A stretch of DNA of 64,000 nt from Microplitis mediator. Its lineage: Eukaryota; Arthropoda; Insecta; Hymenoptera; Braconidae. This document shows positions 47,809 through 60,394 of this stretch, piece by piece. Both the position numbers and the translations under genes were made by a program. Location of the stretch: contig NC_079974.1 of the NCBI RefSeq assembly GCF_029852145.1, forward strand, positions 21,616,082 through 21,680,081. The letters are read 5' to 3'. Every line of letters starts with the position of its first letter. The stretch's first letter is position 1. Below the pieces are notes generated by a model. That model saw nothing but the letters and a program-made list of their open reading frames with translations. It ran no database searches and was not told the origin of the DNA.

Positions 47809-49865
47809 TTAATTATTTCCGGCTTGCCTATTTTTAATTTTTTTTTCTGCTCCCGTAATGGCCCTACCAAAATATGTATTTACGTTTTTTAACTCGTAAA
47901 ATATTTTTTGTTCATGAAAATTTTTTTCTTTAAGGTACTTTTTAAAATGTTGCGTAATTAATTCTTTTTTCCGAGGAGTTAGCTCAGATTTGTCAGGTTT
48001 TGTATTGGCTTGCATGCGTACGGTTTTTGTTGCTAAATTTTCATACCCCCAGACTGCATATGCCATTGTGGTTATAAATTTAGAGGGGTTGTTTGCATTT
48101 GTGGCATTTTCATATGCAGAACTGAAAATATACAAATCGTCACCTACATGGAACCTGCCATCAGGAAAAATTCTTACGGGGTTTACATTTTGTAACGGTA
48201 CTGCCGGTGGGTAATTTAGGTAGTGAAGTTGTTGTTGTCGTTGTTGTTGTTGCTGCTGTTGTTGTGGTTGTTGTTGCGGCTGCTGCTGTTGATGATGTTG
48301 TTGTTGTTGTGGTTGTTGTTGTTGTGCTTGTTGTTGTTGCGGTGGTTGCTCTTGTTGCTGTTGTTGATTATGAGCTATTCCAATTTGTAGTTGTTGGTTT
48401 TGCATTTTTAATTTTTTAATTTGTGCCATGAGTAGCGTATTCTGTTTTAAAAGTGTATTTAAATTACAGCTTTGTCCATCAGGTTCGACTGCCTACAAAA
48501 TATAGAAAAAAAGAGTGACTTACCACATAAAAAATATATTTTACGCTATATATCGCTATTAGCATCAACTTTACAGTATGTACATTTGACTGTGTATGTA
48601 CATAGACAACAGAAAAAATTTTTTTTGTTTTAGATGAAATACATCGCAAAAGTTATTTTAATAAAACAAAAAAATCCTCATAAACTTTTATCTCTGTATA
48701 TTAAAAATGGAGCTGGCCCAATTTCTCTTCCCCACTTAAAATACATTAAAAAGTTTTTTTTTTTCTATTTTGTAAATAACTATGTGAAAATTTATTGTTT
48801 TCTAATTTTTTAATTCTGAAATCTTCTAGGAAATTAAATTCTTTACGAAAAAAGATCGCTTGTATCATACGTTTAAAATTGATAGAAAAAAAATTATAGA
48901 TGTTGAAACTTAGAGAAAAAATTCGAATTTTTGTGAAGTCGTTAATAGAGCTCCGTAACTTTTGTTTTATGAGCCCTATTAAAACGAAAATAATGAAAAA
49001 AAAAAAAAAAGAAATCCTGCTAGTTAATGAAGAAACAACAAAAACAATATTGTTTTCAATGTATTTAAAATGAGATGCAGAGAAATCTTCAGAAAACTAA
49101 TGAAAAAAAAACGGAAAAAAAAATTACCCGACTGTCTTTAATAGTAACTGCTGGTGGAAATTTCCGTTGGGTTCCTGATGTTGATTCAATGGCCTACAAT
49201 TATAGGTAAATTAATAAATTTATATTGACACCAATGTAAAAAATGAGCTTTCATTAATTGTTTTGCAATTTAAATTTATATATATATATATTTATATAGA
49301 GCGAGAGAGAGAGAGAAATTATTATGTTTAAAAATTACCTCATCTTCTCGTATAGCTGGTGTTTTTGGCTGTTGATTTTCTATTTCTAATACAGGCGTAA
49401 TGACCTAAAATTATATATAAAAAAATTAATTTATATTATTTACACCATCATATACATTAAACATTAATTTGTAAAACCTGTAACTTTTTAACTGTGAGAT
49501 AAAAAAATAACTAAATAACGTATTTTGATTGCAAAAAAAAAAAAATTATAAAAAAAAAGTCCTATGATATTTTGCGATCAGATAGTTGAATTTAAGCTTC
49601 TATAACTTTTGAATGACTATAATTTTTAAAAAATTACATTAGACCTTTTTTGTAGAGCATTTAACTCTCTACAAACATATATTATGGTCGTTTTAATTTA
49701 TTGATCCGTGAACGAGTTATGGAATTTTGAAGCGAAAAAAAAAATTTTTTTCTTATGTTTTTTAAATAGGAAATTTTATTTAAGCGAGTGCGCGTTATTT
49801 AATTTAGTTGGTAGGCTTAACTTGGTACCCAATTTTTTTATTTGACACAGTCTAATATATATTTA

Positions 49866-49898
<33 letters not shown>

Positions 49899-51917
49899 GA
49901 GCGAGTGAAATTATTATTATGTTCAAGAATTACCAAGTATGAAAAAAAAAAAAAAATTACCACTTCTTCTCGAATAGCTGGTGTTTTTGGCCGTTGATTC
50001 TCCGTTTCTAATACAAGCGTAATTACCTAAAATTATATATAAATAAATAAATTTGAATTTACACCATCATATACATCAAACATTAATTTATCTTTTTAAG
50101 TTCAGAAATTTATAACACAGTGCTTTAAAAAAAAAAAAACAAAAAATGAAAACGAAACATTAAATGAGTTTGTGTCACAATTGAGGTTGCATAAATGAAC
50201 TTATTTTATTCCTATTAGATTATATTCATCAAAAATAAACGTGACTATAAAATTGAAAAAGAAAAAGAAAAATTATTATTCATTTAAAAAATGTTCTATC
50301 GTTCAAACAAAATAATTTTTTAATTATGGTATAAAATAAAAATTACCACAAATAGTTCTGCTAAAAGGTTCAATTATTAATAATTTTTAAATTAACTATT
50401 GGCATTATTTAATCAATGCCATGATAATTGAAGTAATGTAATTTACACGTTGAACATTGTAATTTTTTGCGCGTTGAGCCTTGCCAAGTAACGTCCTATT
50501 TTTTTTTAAATATTTCGTCTGCTTTCATTTACTTCTCTGTAGTTTCAAATTTTTTTTTAACTCTTCAATTCTTATTTTCTAAAATTTGCTTACTTTTTAA
50601 AAAATTATACTATCATACTCGAGAAATTTCTATAATATTTTTTAAAAGTTAATGGATTTATAATTTTTTAAACATTATAAAAAGTTTTTGACACATTATA
50701 TGTAAGGTGTCACAGCTATATAGACAGAAAAATTTCACAAAGCTTTATAGAATTGTATTCCATATTCTTTAAAACTAATGACATTAAAATATCGAAAAAA
50801 TCATAATGAAAAATTTCAGACGTACCTCTTTCTCGGTTGACTCAAAATTTGGTGATGCAAGAGGTTCCATTGCTCCGTCGCTCATTGGAATATTGTTATC
50901 TTTTGATGCTCCTGATTCAATTTCATCGCCACTATTTGACAAGCTCAAATTCTCAGAAACCTTTGGTAATTACAAAATAAAAAAATTAAATATCACTATT
51001 AATCATAACAATAAAACTGTACTTATTAATTATAAATTTACCTTATTTTTTTCCTGACGTGTCATTTGATGAGCCATAATTATATCATTGACCATTTCTT
51101 GTTGGACATTGGCTTCCAATTGTCTCTTAAACTATTTATTATTAAATTTCGTTAGCATTTTTTAAGTCATTTATTGATCAACCAGAGATATTTTGAAATT
51201 TAAAATTACATTACCATTCTTTTTTTTCTCGCTAACATCGTCAATGAATCTTCTGGTTCCTCTTCACTCGTATCCATTGACGATGGATTCACTTTTGGTG
51301 TCCGAATACGGCTTCCATTATTCAAATTTTCCTTTACATCTAAAATTATTGTAATTAATAAGAACCTGTAATATCTTTTAAATGTGATAATATACAATTT
51401 GTTTAACATGCGAGTAAAGATTAACGCACATAATTAAAATTTTTTCTTTCAACGAGTTCATATTTGTTCAACTCTTTGTTTTAATGTATTTTAAAAGCCA
51501 AAATTTTCAAGAGAGAGAGAGAGAGAATTTTTTATTTTTGCATTTAAACTTAAATTATAAGCTTGTTATTTTTTTTTAAATTCTAAAGTCATAAATTCAA
51601 ATTTATCATGATGTTAAGAACGTGTTCCTCTTATTTAAGATAAACAAAAAATTATTTATAATTTTTTGAAAGATTAATTTAGCAAATAACATAACAATGA
51701 TTGAGAAAATAAAAAAATAATATTTATACATAAATATAAAATATCCATTTACCTTCTACTTTAAGGATTACACATTTCACTTTTTTTTTTTCCTCATGAT
51801 GTAATAAATTTTATTTCTTGTTAAAAAACTATATTTTTCAAAACTCAAAATGTCCTTCGTTTCAACGATTATTTCATTATTTTTTTCCGATGGAATTAAA
51901 ATCAAAGCATATGCCAT
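47809..51917 (-). CDS. BEN-domain-like Q-rich protein gene, left-arm copy
   Basis: This is the mirror copy of the right-arm gene. Exons, in transcript order on the minus strand, are 51753-51917, 51215-51339, 51042-51131, 50826-50960, 49961-50026, 49339-49404, 49128-49193 and 47809-48492. All have GT donors and AG acceptors, and after the second exon every junction is phase 0. Structure, product and the poly-A frame break are described under the right-arm copy. This copy points outward from the palindrome centre, and its flank at the spacer differs from that of the right copy. If any promoter or 5' exon lies in the spacer, only one copy can use it. Confidence 0.65.
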
Positions 51918-52317
51918 TGTAGACTGATTTTAAATATTTTTCCACGATGCACTCTACACAACAGCTAGTTCTGTACTAAAAAGGGTACCGTATTTGTTTT
52001 TGGTCTAGATGTCACAAACAAATGCGCCATCTTAAATAAAATAAATACATATAGATATATACATATGTGTATGCTTTTGAACTTCTTTGTCTCAAAGAAT
52101 GACGTCAATGTTTTTTGTGTCTAGACATCAGTCCATCGACATACTGTAGACTTTTAAAAAATATTTAATAATAAATTGCGAAGATACATATTAATTTAAT
52201 TATAAAAATAATTTTTATTTCTATGACAAATATCCATTATATATTAATTATTTTTGGTAAATTCTTTGGGTTTTCACTGACATATCATTAGAATCCAATT
52301 TGCCGTTTCAAAATATA

Positions 52318-52365
<48 letters not shown>

Positions 52366-52802
52366 CGCCACTGTCTCTGAAAGTTTTGTCCTGGATTTTT
52401 CCCGCCTAGCGTCTGTCTACTACTAAACTTTAGACTTTTACATATTCATTATACATATTCTTCAGTACATATTTTTCGCTTTTTTTTTTTTTTTGTTATT
52501 ATTTGAATATTAAAAATGTGGATTTATTTATTCGACTTTTATCTAGTTTTTTTATAAATTAATTAAATACATTTAGAACTATTCGAACACTCATATATTT
52601 TATACAAACAAAGTAATTAATAATTTGTTTTAATCAACTACCAATTCAATAATCATGATTTTGAATCGTTTCTAAACATAAATTAGTGAATATTCGTTTG
52701 CATTTTTTAAGCCATCTCTTTTTTTTATAAGTAAAATTAAAATAAACATTTGCTGAGTGAATGGATTTTTATGGCGCTTTTAAATTTCAAAAAATATCTC
52801 AA

Positions 52803-53118
52803 AAACAATATTTTTTTTTAACTTCAAAATCTCATTAACAAAATAGCATAATTTAATCGTTTGCATATTTATGATTTATCCAACTTTCTTATGAGATGAT
52901 GATAAAAGTATTGAAAAGGTCGACTATTTTTGATACGATGCAGTTACGTTAAGATCTCGGACCAAAGTATCTCAGGCAAATGCATACAGAGGCACGTAAA
53001 TATATATACATGTGTGTGCGCACGTATGTATGTGTGTGTGTGTGACGTCTATGTTCACCGAACTTGTATTTTCTTCTCAATGGTATGGCCGACGAAGTAT
53101 TGAAAGATGTGAGTTTTA
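52803..53118 (+). other. Asymmetric spacer of the palindrome, with a possible 5' exon
   Basis: This is the only unpaired DNA of the structure. Its left half is AT-rich. Its right half holds a (GT)n/ATGTGTGTG tract (53005-53044) and then ATGGCCGACGAAGTATTGAA at 53085, eight codons (MADEVLKD) followed by the donor GTGAGT at 53109. Spliced to an AG at 53998-53999 it would be in frame with the BEN-like gene. This would serve only the right-arm copy. Confidence 0.45.
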
Positions 53119-53555
53119 TTGAGATATTTTTTGAAATTTAAAAGCGCCATAAAAATCCATTCACTCAGCAAATGTTTATTTTAATTTTACTTATAAAAAA
53201 AAGAGATGGCTTAAAAAATGCAAACGAATATTCACTAATTTATGTTTAGAAACGATTCAAAATCATGATTATTGAATTGGTAGTTGATTAAAACAAATTA
53301 TTAATTACTTTGTTTGTATAAAATATATGAGTGTTCGAATAGTTCTAAATGTATTTAATTAATTTATAAAAAAACTAGATAAAAGTCGAATAAATAAATC
53401 CACATTTTTAATATTCAAATAATAACAAAAAAAAAAAAAAAGCGAAAAATATGTACTGAAGAATATGTATAATGAATATGTAAAAGTCTAAAGTTTAGTA
53501 GTAGACAGACGCTAGGCGGGAAAAATCCAGGACAAAACTTTCAGAGACAGTGGCG

Positions 53556-53605
<50 letters not shown>

Positions 53606-54005
53606 TATATTTTGAAACGGCAAATTGGATTCTAATGATATGTCAGTGAAAACCCAAAGAATTTACCAAAAATAATTAATATATAATGGATATTTGTCAT
53701 AGAAATAAAAATTATTTTTATAATTAAATTAATATGTATCTTCGCAATTTATTATTAAATATTTTTTAAAAGTCTACAGTATGTCGATGGACTGATGTCT
53801 AGACACAAAAAACATTGACGTCATTCTTTGAGACAAAGAAGTTCAAAAGCATACACATATGTATATATCTATATGTATTTATTTTATTTAAGATGGCGCA
53901 TTTGTTTGTGACATCTAGACCAAAAACAAATACGGTACCCTTTTTAGTACAGAACTAGCTGTTGTGTAGAGTGCATCGTGGAAAAATATTTAAAATCAGT
54001 CTACA

Positions 54006-56024
54006 ATGGCATATGCTTTGATTTTAATTCCATCGGAAAAAAATAATGAAATAATCGTTGAAACGAAGGACATTTTGAGTTTTGAAAAATATAGTTTTTT
54101 AACAAGAAATAAAATTTATTACATCATGAGGAAAAAAAAAAAGTGAAATGTGTAATCCTTAAAGTAGAAGGTAAATGGATATTTTATATTTATGTATAAA
54201 TATTATTTTTTTATTTTCTCAATCATTGTTATGTTATTTGCTAAATTAATCTTTCAAAAAATTATAAATAATTTTTTGTTTATCTTAAATAAGAGGAACA
54301 CGTTCTTAACATCATGATAAATTTGAATTTATGACTTTAGAATTTAAAAAAAAATAACAAGCTTATAATTTAAGTTTAAATGCAAAAATAAAAAATTCTC
54401 TCTCTCTCTCTCTTGAAAATTTTGGCTTTTAAAATACATTAAAACAAAGAGTTGAACAAATATGAACTCGTTGAAAGAAAAAATTTTAATTATGTGCGTT
54501 AATCTTTACTCGCATGTTAAACAAATTGTATATTATCACATTTAAAAGATATTACAGGTTCTTATTAATTACAATAATTTTAGATGTAAAGGAAAATTTG
54601 AATAATGGAAGCCGTATTCGGACACCAAAAGTGAATCCATCGTCAATGGATACGAGTGAAGAGGAACCAGAAGATTCATTGACGATGTTAGCGAGAAAAA
54701 AAAGAATGGTAATGTAATTTTAAATTTCAAAATATCTCTGGTTGATCAATAAATGACTTAAAAAATGCTAACGAAATTTAATAATAAATAGTTTAAGAGA
54801 CAATTGGAAGCCAATGTCCAACAAGAAATGGTCAATGATATAATTATGGCTCATCAAATGACACGTCAGGAAAAAAATAAGGTAAATTTATAATTAATAA
54901 GTACAGTTTTATTGTTATGATTAATAGTGATATTTAATTTTTTTATTTTGTAATTACCAAAGGTTTCTGAGAATTTGAGCTTGTCAAATAGTGGCGATGA
55001 AATTGAATCAGGAGCATCAAAAGATAACAATATTCCAATGAGCGACGGAGCAATGGAACCTCTTGCATCACCAAATTTTGAGTCAACCGAGAAAGAGGTA
55101 CGTCTGAAATTTTTCATTATGATTTTTTCGATATTTTAATGTCATTAGTTTTAAAGAATATGGAATACAATTCTATAAAGCTTTGTGAAATTTTTCTGTC
55201 TATATAGCTGTGACACCTTACATATAATGTGTCAAAAACTTTTTATAATGTTTAAAAAATTATAAATCCATTAACTTTTAAAAAATATTATAGAAATTTC
55301 TCGAGTATGATAGTATAATTTTTTAAAAAGTAAGCAAATTTTAGAAAATAAGAATTGAAGAGTTAAAAAAAAATTTGAAACTACAGAGAAGTAAATGAAA
55401 GCAGACGAAATATTTAAAAAAAAATAGGACGTTACTTGGCAAGGCTCAACGCGCAAAAAATTACAATGTTCAACGTGTAAATTACATTACTTCAATTATC
55501 ATGGCATTGATTAAATAATGCCAATAGTTAATTTAAAAATTATTAATAATTGAACCTTTTAGCAGAACTATTTGTGGTAATTTTTATTTTATACCATAAT
55601 TAAAAAATTATTTTGTTTGAACGATAGAACATTTTTTAAATGAATAATAATTTTTCTTTTTCTTTTTCAATTTTATAGTCACGTTTATTTTTGATGAATA
55701 TAATCTAATAGGAATAAAATAAGTTCATTTATGCAACCTCAATTGTGACACAAACTCATTTAATGTTTCGTTTTCATTTTTTGTTTTTTTTTTTTTAAAG
55801 CACTGTGTTATAAATTTCTGAACTTAAAAAGATAAATTAATGTTTGATGTATATGATGGTGTAAATTCAAATTTATTTATTTATATATAATTTTAGGTAA
55901 TTACGCTTGTATTAGAAACGGAGAATCAACGGCCAAAAACACCAGCTATTCGAGAAGAAGTGGTAATTTTTTTTTTTTTTTCATACTTGGTAATTCTTGA
56001 ACATAATAATAATTTCACTCGCTC

Positions 56025-56055
<31 letters not shown>

Positions 56056-58112
56056 TAAATATATATTAGACTGTGTCAAATAAAAAAATTGGGTACCAAG
56101 TTAAGCCTACCAACTAAATTAAATAACGCGCACTCGCTTAAATAAAATTTCCTATTTAAAAAACATAAGAAAAAAATTTTTTTTTTCGCTTCAAAATTCC
56201 ATAACTCGTTCACGGATCAATAAATTAAAACGACCATAATATATGTTTGTAGAGAGTTAAATGCTCTACAAAAAAGGTCTAATGTAATTTTTTAAAAATT
56301 ATAGTCATTCAAAAGTTATAGAAGCTTAAATTCAACTATCTGATCGCAAAATATCATAGGACTTTTTTTTTATAATTTTTTTTTTTTTGCAATCAAAATA
56401 CGTTATTTAGTTATTTTTTTATCTCACAGTTAAAAAGTTACAGGTTTTACAAATTAATGTTTAATGTATATGATGGTGTAAATAATATAAATTAATTTTT
56501 TTATATATAATTTTAGGTCATTACGCCTGTATTAGAAATAGAAAATCAACAGCCAAAAACACCAGCTATACGAGAAGATGAGGTAATTTTTAAACATAAT
56601 AATTTCTCTCTCTCTCTCGCTCTATATAAATATATATATATATAAATTTAAATTGCAAAACAATTAATGAAAGCTCATTTTTTACATTGGTGTCAATATA
56701 AATTTATTAATTTACCTATAATTGTAGGCCATTGAATCAACATCAGGAACCCAACGGAAATTTCCACCAGCAGTTACTATTAAAGACAGTCGGGTAATTT
56801 TTTTTTCCGTTTTTTTTTCATTAGTTTTCTGAAGATTTCTCTGCATCTCATTTTAAATACATTGAAAACAATATTGTTTTTGTTGTTTCTTCATTAACTA
56901 GCAGGATTTCTTTTTTTTTTTTTTTCATTATTTTCGTTTTAATAGGGCTCATAAAACAAAAGTTACGGAGCTCTATTAACGACTTCACAAAAATTCGAAT
57001 TTTTTCTCTAAGTTTCAACATCTATAATTTTTTTTCTATCAATTTTAAACGTATGATACAAGCGATCTTTTTTCGTAAAGAATTTAATTTCCTAGAAGAT
57101 TTCAGAATTAAAAAATTAGAAAACAATAAATTTTCACATAGTTATTTACAAAATAGAAAAAAAAAAACTTTTTAATGTATTTTAAGTGGGGAAGAGAAAT
57201 TGGGCCAGCTCCATTTTTAATATACAGAGATAAAAGTTTATGAGGATTTTTTTGTTTTATTAAAATAACTTTTGCGATGTATTTCATCTAAAACAAAAAA
57301 AATTTTTTCTGTTGTCTATGTACATACACAGTCAAATGTACATACTGTAAAGTTGATGCTAATAGCGATATATAGCGTAAAATATATTTTTTATGTGGTA
57401 AGTCACTCTTTTTTTCTATATTTTGTAGGCAGTCGAACCTGATGGACAAAGCTGTAATTTAAATACACTTTTAAAACAGAATACGCTACTCATGGCACAA
57501 ATTAAAAAATTAAAAATGCAAAACCAACAACTACAAATTGGAATAGCTCATAATCAACAACAGCAACAAGAGCAACCACCGCAACAACAACAAGCACAAC
57601 AACAACAACCACAACAACAACAACATCATCAACAGCAGCAGCCGCAACAACAACCACAACAACAGCAGCAACAACAACAACGACAACAACAACTTCACTA
57701 CCTAAATTACCCACCGGCAGTACCGTTACAAAATGTAAACCCCGTAAGAATTTTTCCTGATGGCAGGTTCCATGTAGGTGACGATTTGTATATTTTCAGT
57801 TCTGCATATGAAAATGCCACAAATGCAAACAACCCCTCTAAATTTATAACCACAATGGCATATGCAGTCTGGGGGTATGAAAATTTAGCAACAAAAACCG
57901 TACGCATGCAAGCCAATACAAAACCTGACAAATCTGAGCTAACTCCTCGGAAAAAAGAATTAATTACGCAACATTTTAAAAAGTACCTTAAAGAAAAAAA
58001 TTTTCATGAACAAAAAATATTTTACGAGTTAAAAAACGTAAATACATATTTTGGTAGGGCCATTACGGGAGCAGAAAAAAAAATTAAAAATAGGCAAGCC
58101 GGAAATAATTAA
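54006..58112 (+). CDS. BEN-domain-like Q-rich protein gene, right-arm copy
   Basis: Exons by eye are 54006-54170, 54584-54708, 54792-54881, 54963-55097, 55897-55962, 56517-56582, 56728-56793 and 57429-58112, about 465 residues. The N-terminal exon (MAYALILIPSEKNNEIIVET and on to YYIM) has the look of the small N-terminal domain that precedes BEN domains in insect proteins. The middle is Ser/Glu-rich with a basic ARKKRM. Then comes a coiled-coil-like stretch (LNTLLKQNTLLMAQIKKLKM), a run of about 50 residues dominated by Q, and a C-terminal part of about 115 residues. That part contains FHVGDDLYI, NPSKFITTMAYAVWGYENLA and LTPRKKELITQHFKKYL, matching the helix layout of a BEN domain (DNA- or chromatin-binding in known members). 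Exon 54006-54170 needs one extra base in an 11-A tract (54132-54142) to stay open. Both arms show 11 A, so it is either a real break or a shared homopolymer error. BEN proteins occur in insect genomes and in polydnaviruses, and nothing here shows viral context. Confidence 0.7.
55840..56660 (+). repeat. Tandem duplication of one exon and its flanks (right arm)
   Basis: Exons 55897-55962 and 56517-56582 are near copies: VITLVLETENQRPKTPAIRE versus VITPVLEIENQQPKTPAIRE. They share flanking introns (GTATATGATGGTGTAAAT before, CATAATAATTTC and GCTCTATATATA after), with a period of 620 bp. The mirrored pair lies at 49339-49404 and 49961-50026. Both exons are 66 nt and phase 0, so duplication kept the frame. 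Confidence 0.85.
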
Positions 58113-58820
58113 TCACTATCGTTATCATCATTATTAACATTACTTGTATTATCATTATTATTACTATTACTAATATCATTTTTTTTGGCTTGATTAACTG
58201 GCAAACATCCGATTTTTTTCAAAAAGTTCTACTTATTTATTTGGTGATATTTCATGAACCCATCACTCAAATCCTCAGGCTTTAAATTTACTTTTGATGC
58301 AGAGAAAAATATTTTTTTTTTAATTTTGTATTCTTTGAAATTGTAATTAAAAATTTTTGGCTTTTGTTCATTAATATAGTTGATAATTTTTATTATTAAT
58401 TTTATTTATCTGATTTTTTATAAAAATTTTGTGGACAAATATGGTATAAAAAATTTTTAATAGAAATGTAATAAATAAAATTCAATTATAAAAATTGTCA
58501 AAGATATAAGTAGACAACAATATTAACAAAAACATAAAATTTTCAATTACAATGTGAAAAAATAAAAAAATATAAAATTTATAAATAAATATTTTTCTCT
58601 ATATCAAAAATGAATTAATGGTTTAAAGATATGAGTAATGGACTCACGAAATATCACCAAATAAATAAGAAAAAAATTCTAAAAGACATTAGATGCTTGC
58701 CACTTAATTAAACAACAAAAATTTTAACCGATCAAAAGAAATACATATTTATATACATTGAATAATTTATTAAAAATTATTATTACTATTATTATTATTA
58801 TTAATATTATTGTTTTGTCA
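58110..58820. repeat. Imperfect inverted repeat in the 3' region of the BEN-like gene
   Basis: 58187-58330 (TTATTTGGTGATATTTCATG and GATGCAGAGAAAAATATT) pairs with 58560-58705 (CACGAAATATCACCAAATAA and the inverse AATATTTTTCTC). ATT-rich microsatellites lie outside both arms (58120-58165 and 58770-58820). It starts right after the stop codon, so the 3' UTR could form a long hairpin. The mirrored copy is at 47101-47811. Confidence 0.8.
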
Positions 58821-59393
58821 TTATTATAATAATTATTTTTTTACGATTAAAATGATAAATAAAAAAATATTATCAAATGTTTCCTAATATTCCTAAAAAT
58901 AAAAATATTTTCATTAAAATAAACCATTATGTTAACACCAATTTTTCTTTCAAATGAAATTCTTAAAAATTTTACCCAAAAAATTATGAAAAAGTTTTAA
59001 TAAGTTTTTTTTATTTTCTATTAAAAATTTTTAAAAACTCTGAAAAAGTTTTACTTAACATTTCCGCATCTCCATCCAAAATTTTTAATTTCTCTGAAAA
59101 AGTTTTATACAAGTGGCCCAATTTTAGCAACGAATAGGTATTTTTTATAATGTTTAAAAATTTTTCAGACTTTTTCATACTTATTCATTATTTTTTCGAC
59201 AAAAAAATTCTTTTGTAATATTTTTTCATATTTTTATAAGACTTTTTCATCGTTTTTTCAGAGAAATATTTCCACAAGGGTTAAGTTAAATGGCGTGCTG
59301 TGTTGAACCCCGTGGATTTCCAAATGAGATAACAGGAGATCAACTGTCTCAAATCTATGGTGACAAATATAACAATTATGCGATCTTTCTTTA

Positions 59394-60394
59394 CACTGAG
59401 AAAAAATTTCTCTTTGGACAATTAAATTGGTTTTATTAAATTCTGTTAAACTAAAATTTATTTGGGACAACTAAATTTTATTACGTCAATATAATCTATT
59501 TTATCATTTTTAACAAATGATTTAATAGACTCTATTTGGTTGACATTAATATTTCTCTCTCTAAGATAATAAAATCATTTGGTAAAGTTTAGAAAATATT
59601 TATTCAATGGACAACTAAACTATTTTATAGTACCAACAAATCCAAATATTAAAGTAAAGTATTATTATATTAACTCTAATAAACATTACTTAGATACAAA
59701 AAAATATATTCATTTACAATAAATACATATATTTGTTTGAGGTTAATAAATATATATTTGAACCTAATGATTATTGATTTAAAAAGTTATGGTGTTAGGC
59801 AGCTGCAGCGGGAGTAGTTCGGTGCTCGCCACTAGATCGCGCCCACCATTTGTGGTGTCCCTGGTAAGATACTTATTTCAGAGTTTTTATATTCCGAGCT
59901 TGAAGCATTTATAGGACGAGTAATCTGTCGAAAATTTTTGATAGCAATATACGGGTATACTGCATTACACTATGACATTAATGTTTAATATTAATATTTT
60001 GCCTGAACAATTTCTGTCACAGTACGAAAAAAAGTACTTGTGAAAGAAATAAATTATTTTTCTAAATATGCATTTATTGGACTGTTGAATAAATATTCTG
60101 TCATTTCAAAATAATATTTAATTATTATCAATAACTCATTCTCTATAATGATCACTCATACATTTCATTATGACTACTTTATAAACACTACCGGTAATCA
60201 ATTTGTTTTTATTCTTTCTACTGAACGCGTAGCTATCTTTACTAAATATTTTATAGTTTCTAATAACTCGTTTTGTTGGTGGATTATAAAATATTTAGTT
60301 AAAACAACCAAATGTATGATTGGCAATGGGTAATCAAATCATTTTCTTGTCATAACTAAAATTTAGTTGTCAGGAGAAAATTTTTTTCTCAGTG
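59394..60394 (+). mobile_element. CACTGAG-family MITE, copy D, complete (1,001 bp)
   Basis: Ends are CACTGAGAAAAAATTTCTC and, inverted, CACTGAGAAAAAAATTTTCTC. TA flanks at 59392-59393 and 60395-60396. The paralogous zinc-finger unit (CTTTCTTTAGAATGAG at 63352-63367) is the empty site with one TA. The GC-rich core is at 59790-59863. Non-coding, and best read as a Tc1/mariner-type non-autonomous element, based on the TA target. Confidence 0.9.

Larger units (their letters stand above)
46641..59280. repeat. 12.6-kb palindrome: two 6,162-bp arms and a 316-bp spacer
   Basis: The left arm is 46641-52802 and the right arm is 53119-59280. Paired positions sum to 105921 at both outer and inner edges. 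They sum to 105923 between two (TA)n tracts, at about 49878-49898/56024-56045 and 52321-52362/53559-53602. Each tract differs by two bases in opposite directions. All other stretches compared by eye are identical. Both arms end outward in CCCTTGTGGAAATATTTCTC. The right end abuts TTAA (59281-59284), whereas the left abuts ATTT. Each arm holds a full copy of the BEN-domain-like gene. Confidence 0.95.

Noticed and set aside
48207..48419. Val/Ala-rich open frame opposite the Q-rich exon (mirrored at 57502-57714)
   Set aside because: It is the complement of CAA/CAG repeats in the BEN-like gene's last exon, so it is a shadow frame.
50467..50652. 61-aa Phe/Ser-rich frame opposite the BEN-like gene (mirrored at 55271-55456)
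   Set aside because: It lies in an intron on the antisense strand and is poly-T driven.
46641..59280. Integrated viral segment (because BEN domains occur in polydnaviruses)
   Set aside because: No other viral gene, segment-end motif or capsid-like sequence is seen. Multi-exon host-type structure explains it better.
60148..60333. 61-aa frame repeated at 63545-63730
   Set aside because: Same MITE sequence in two copies, with AT-rich codon use and no domain.
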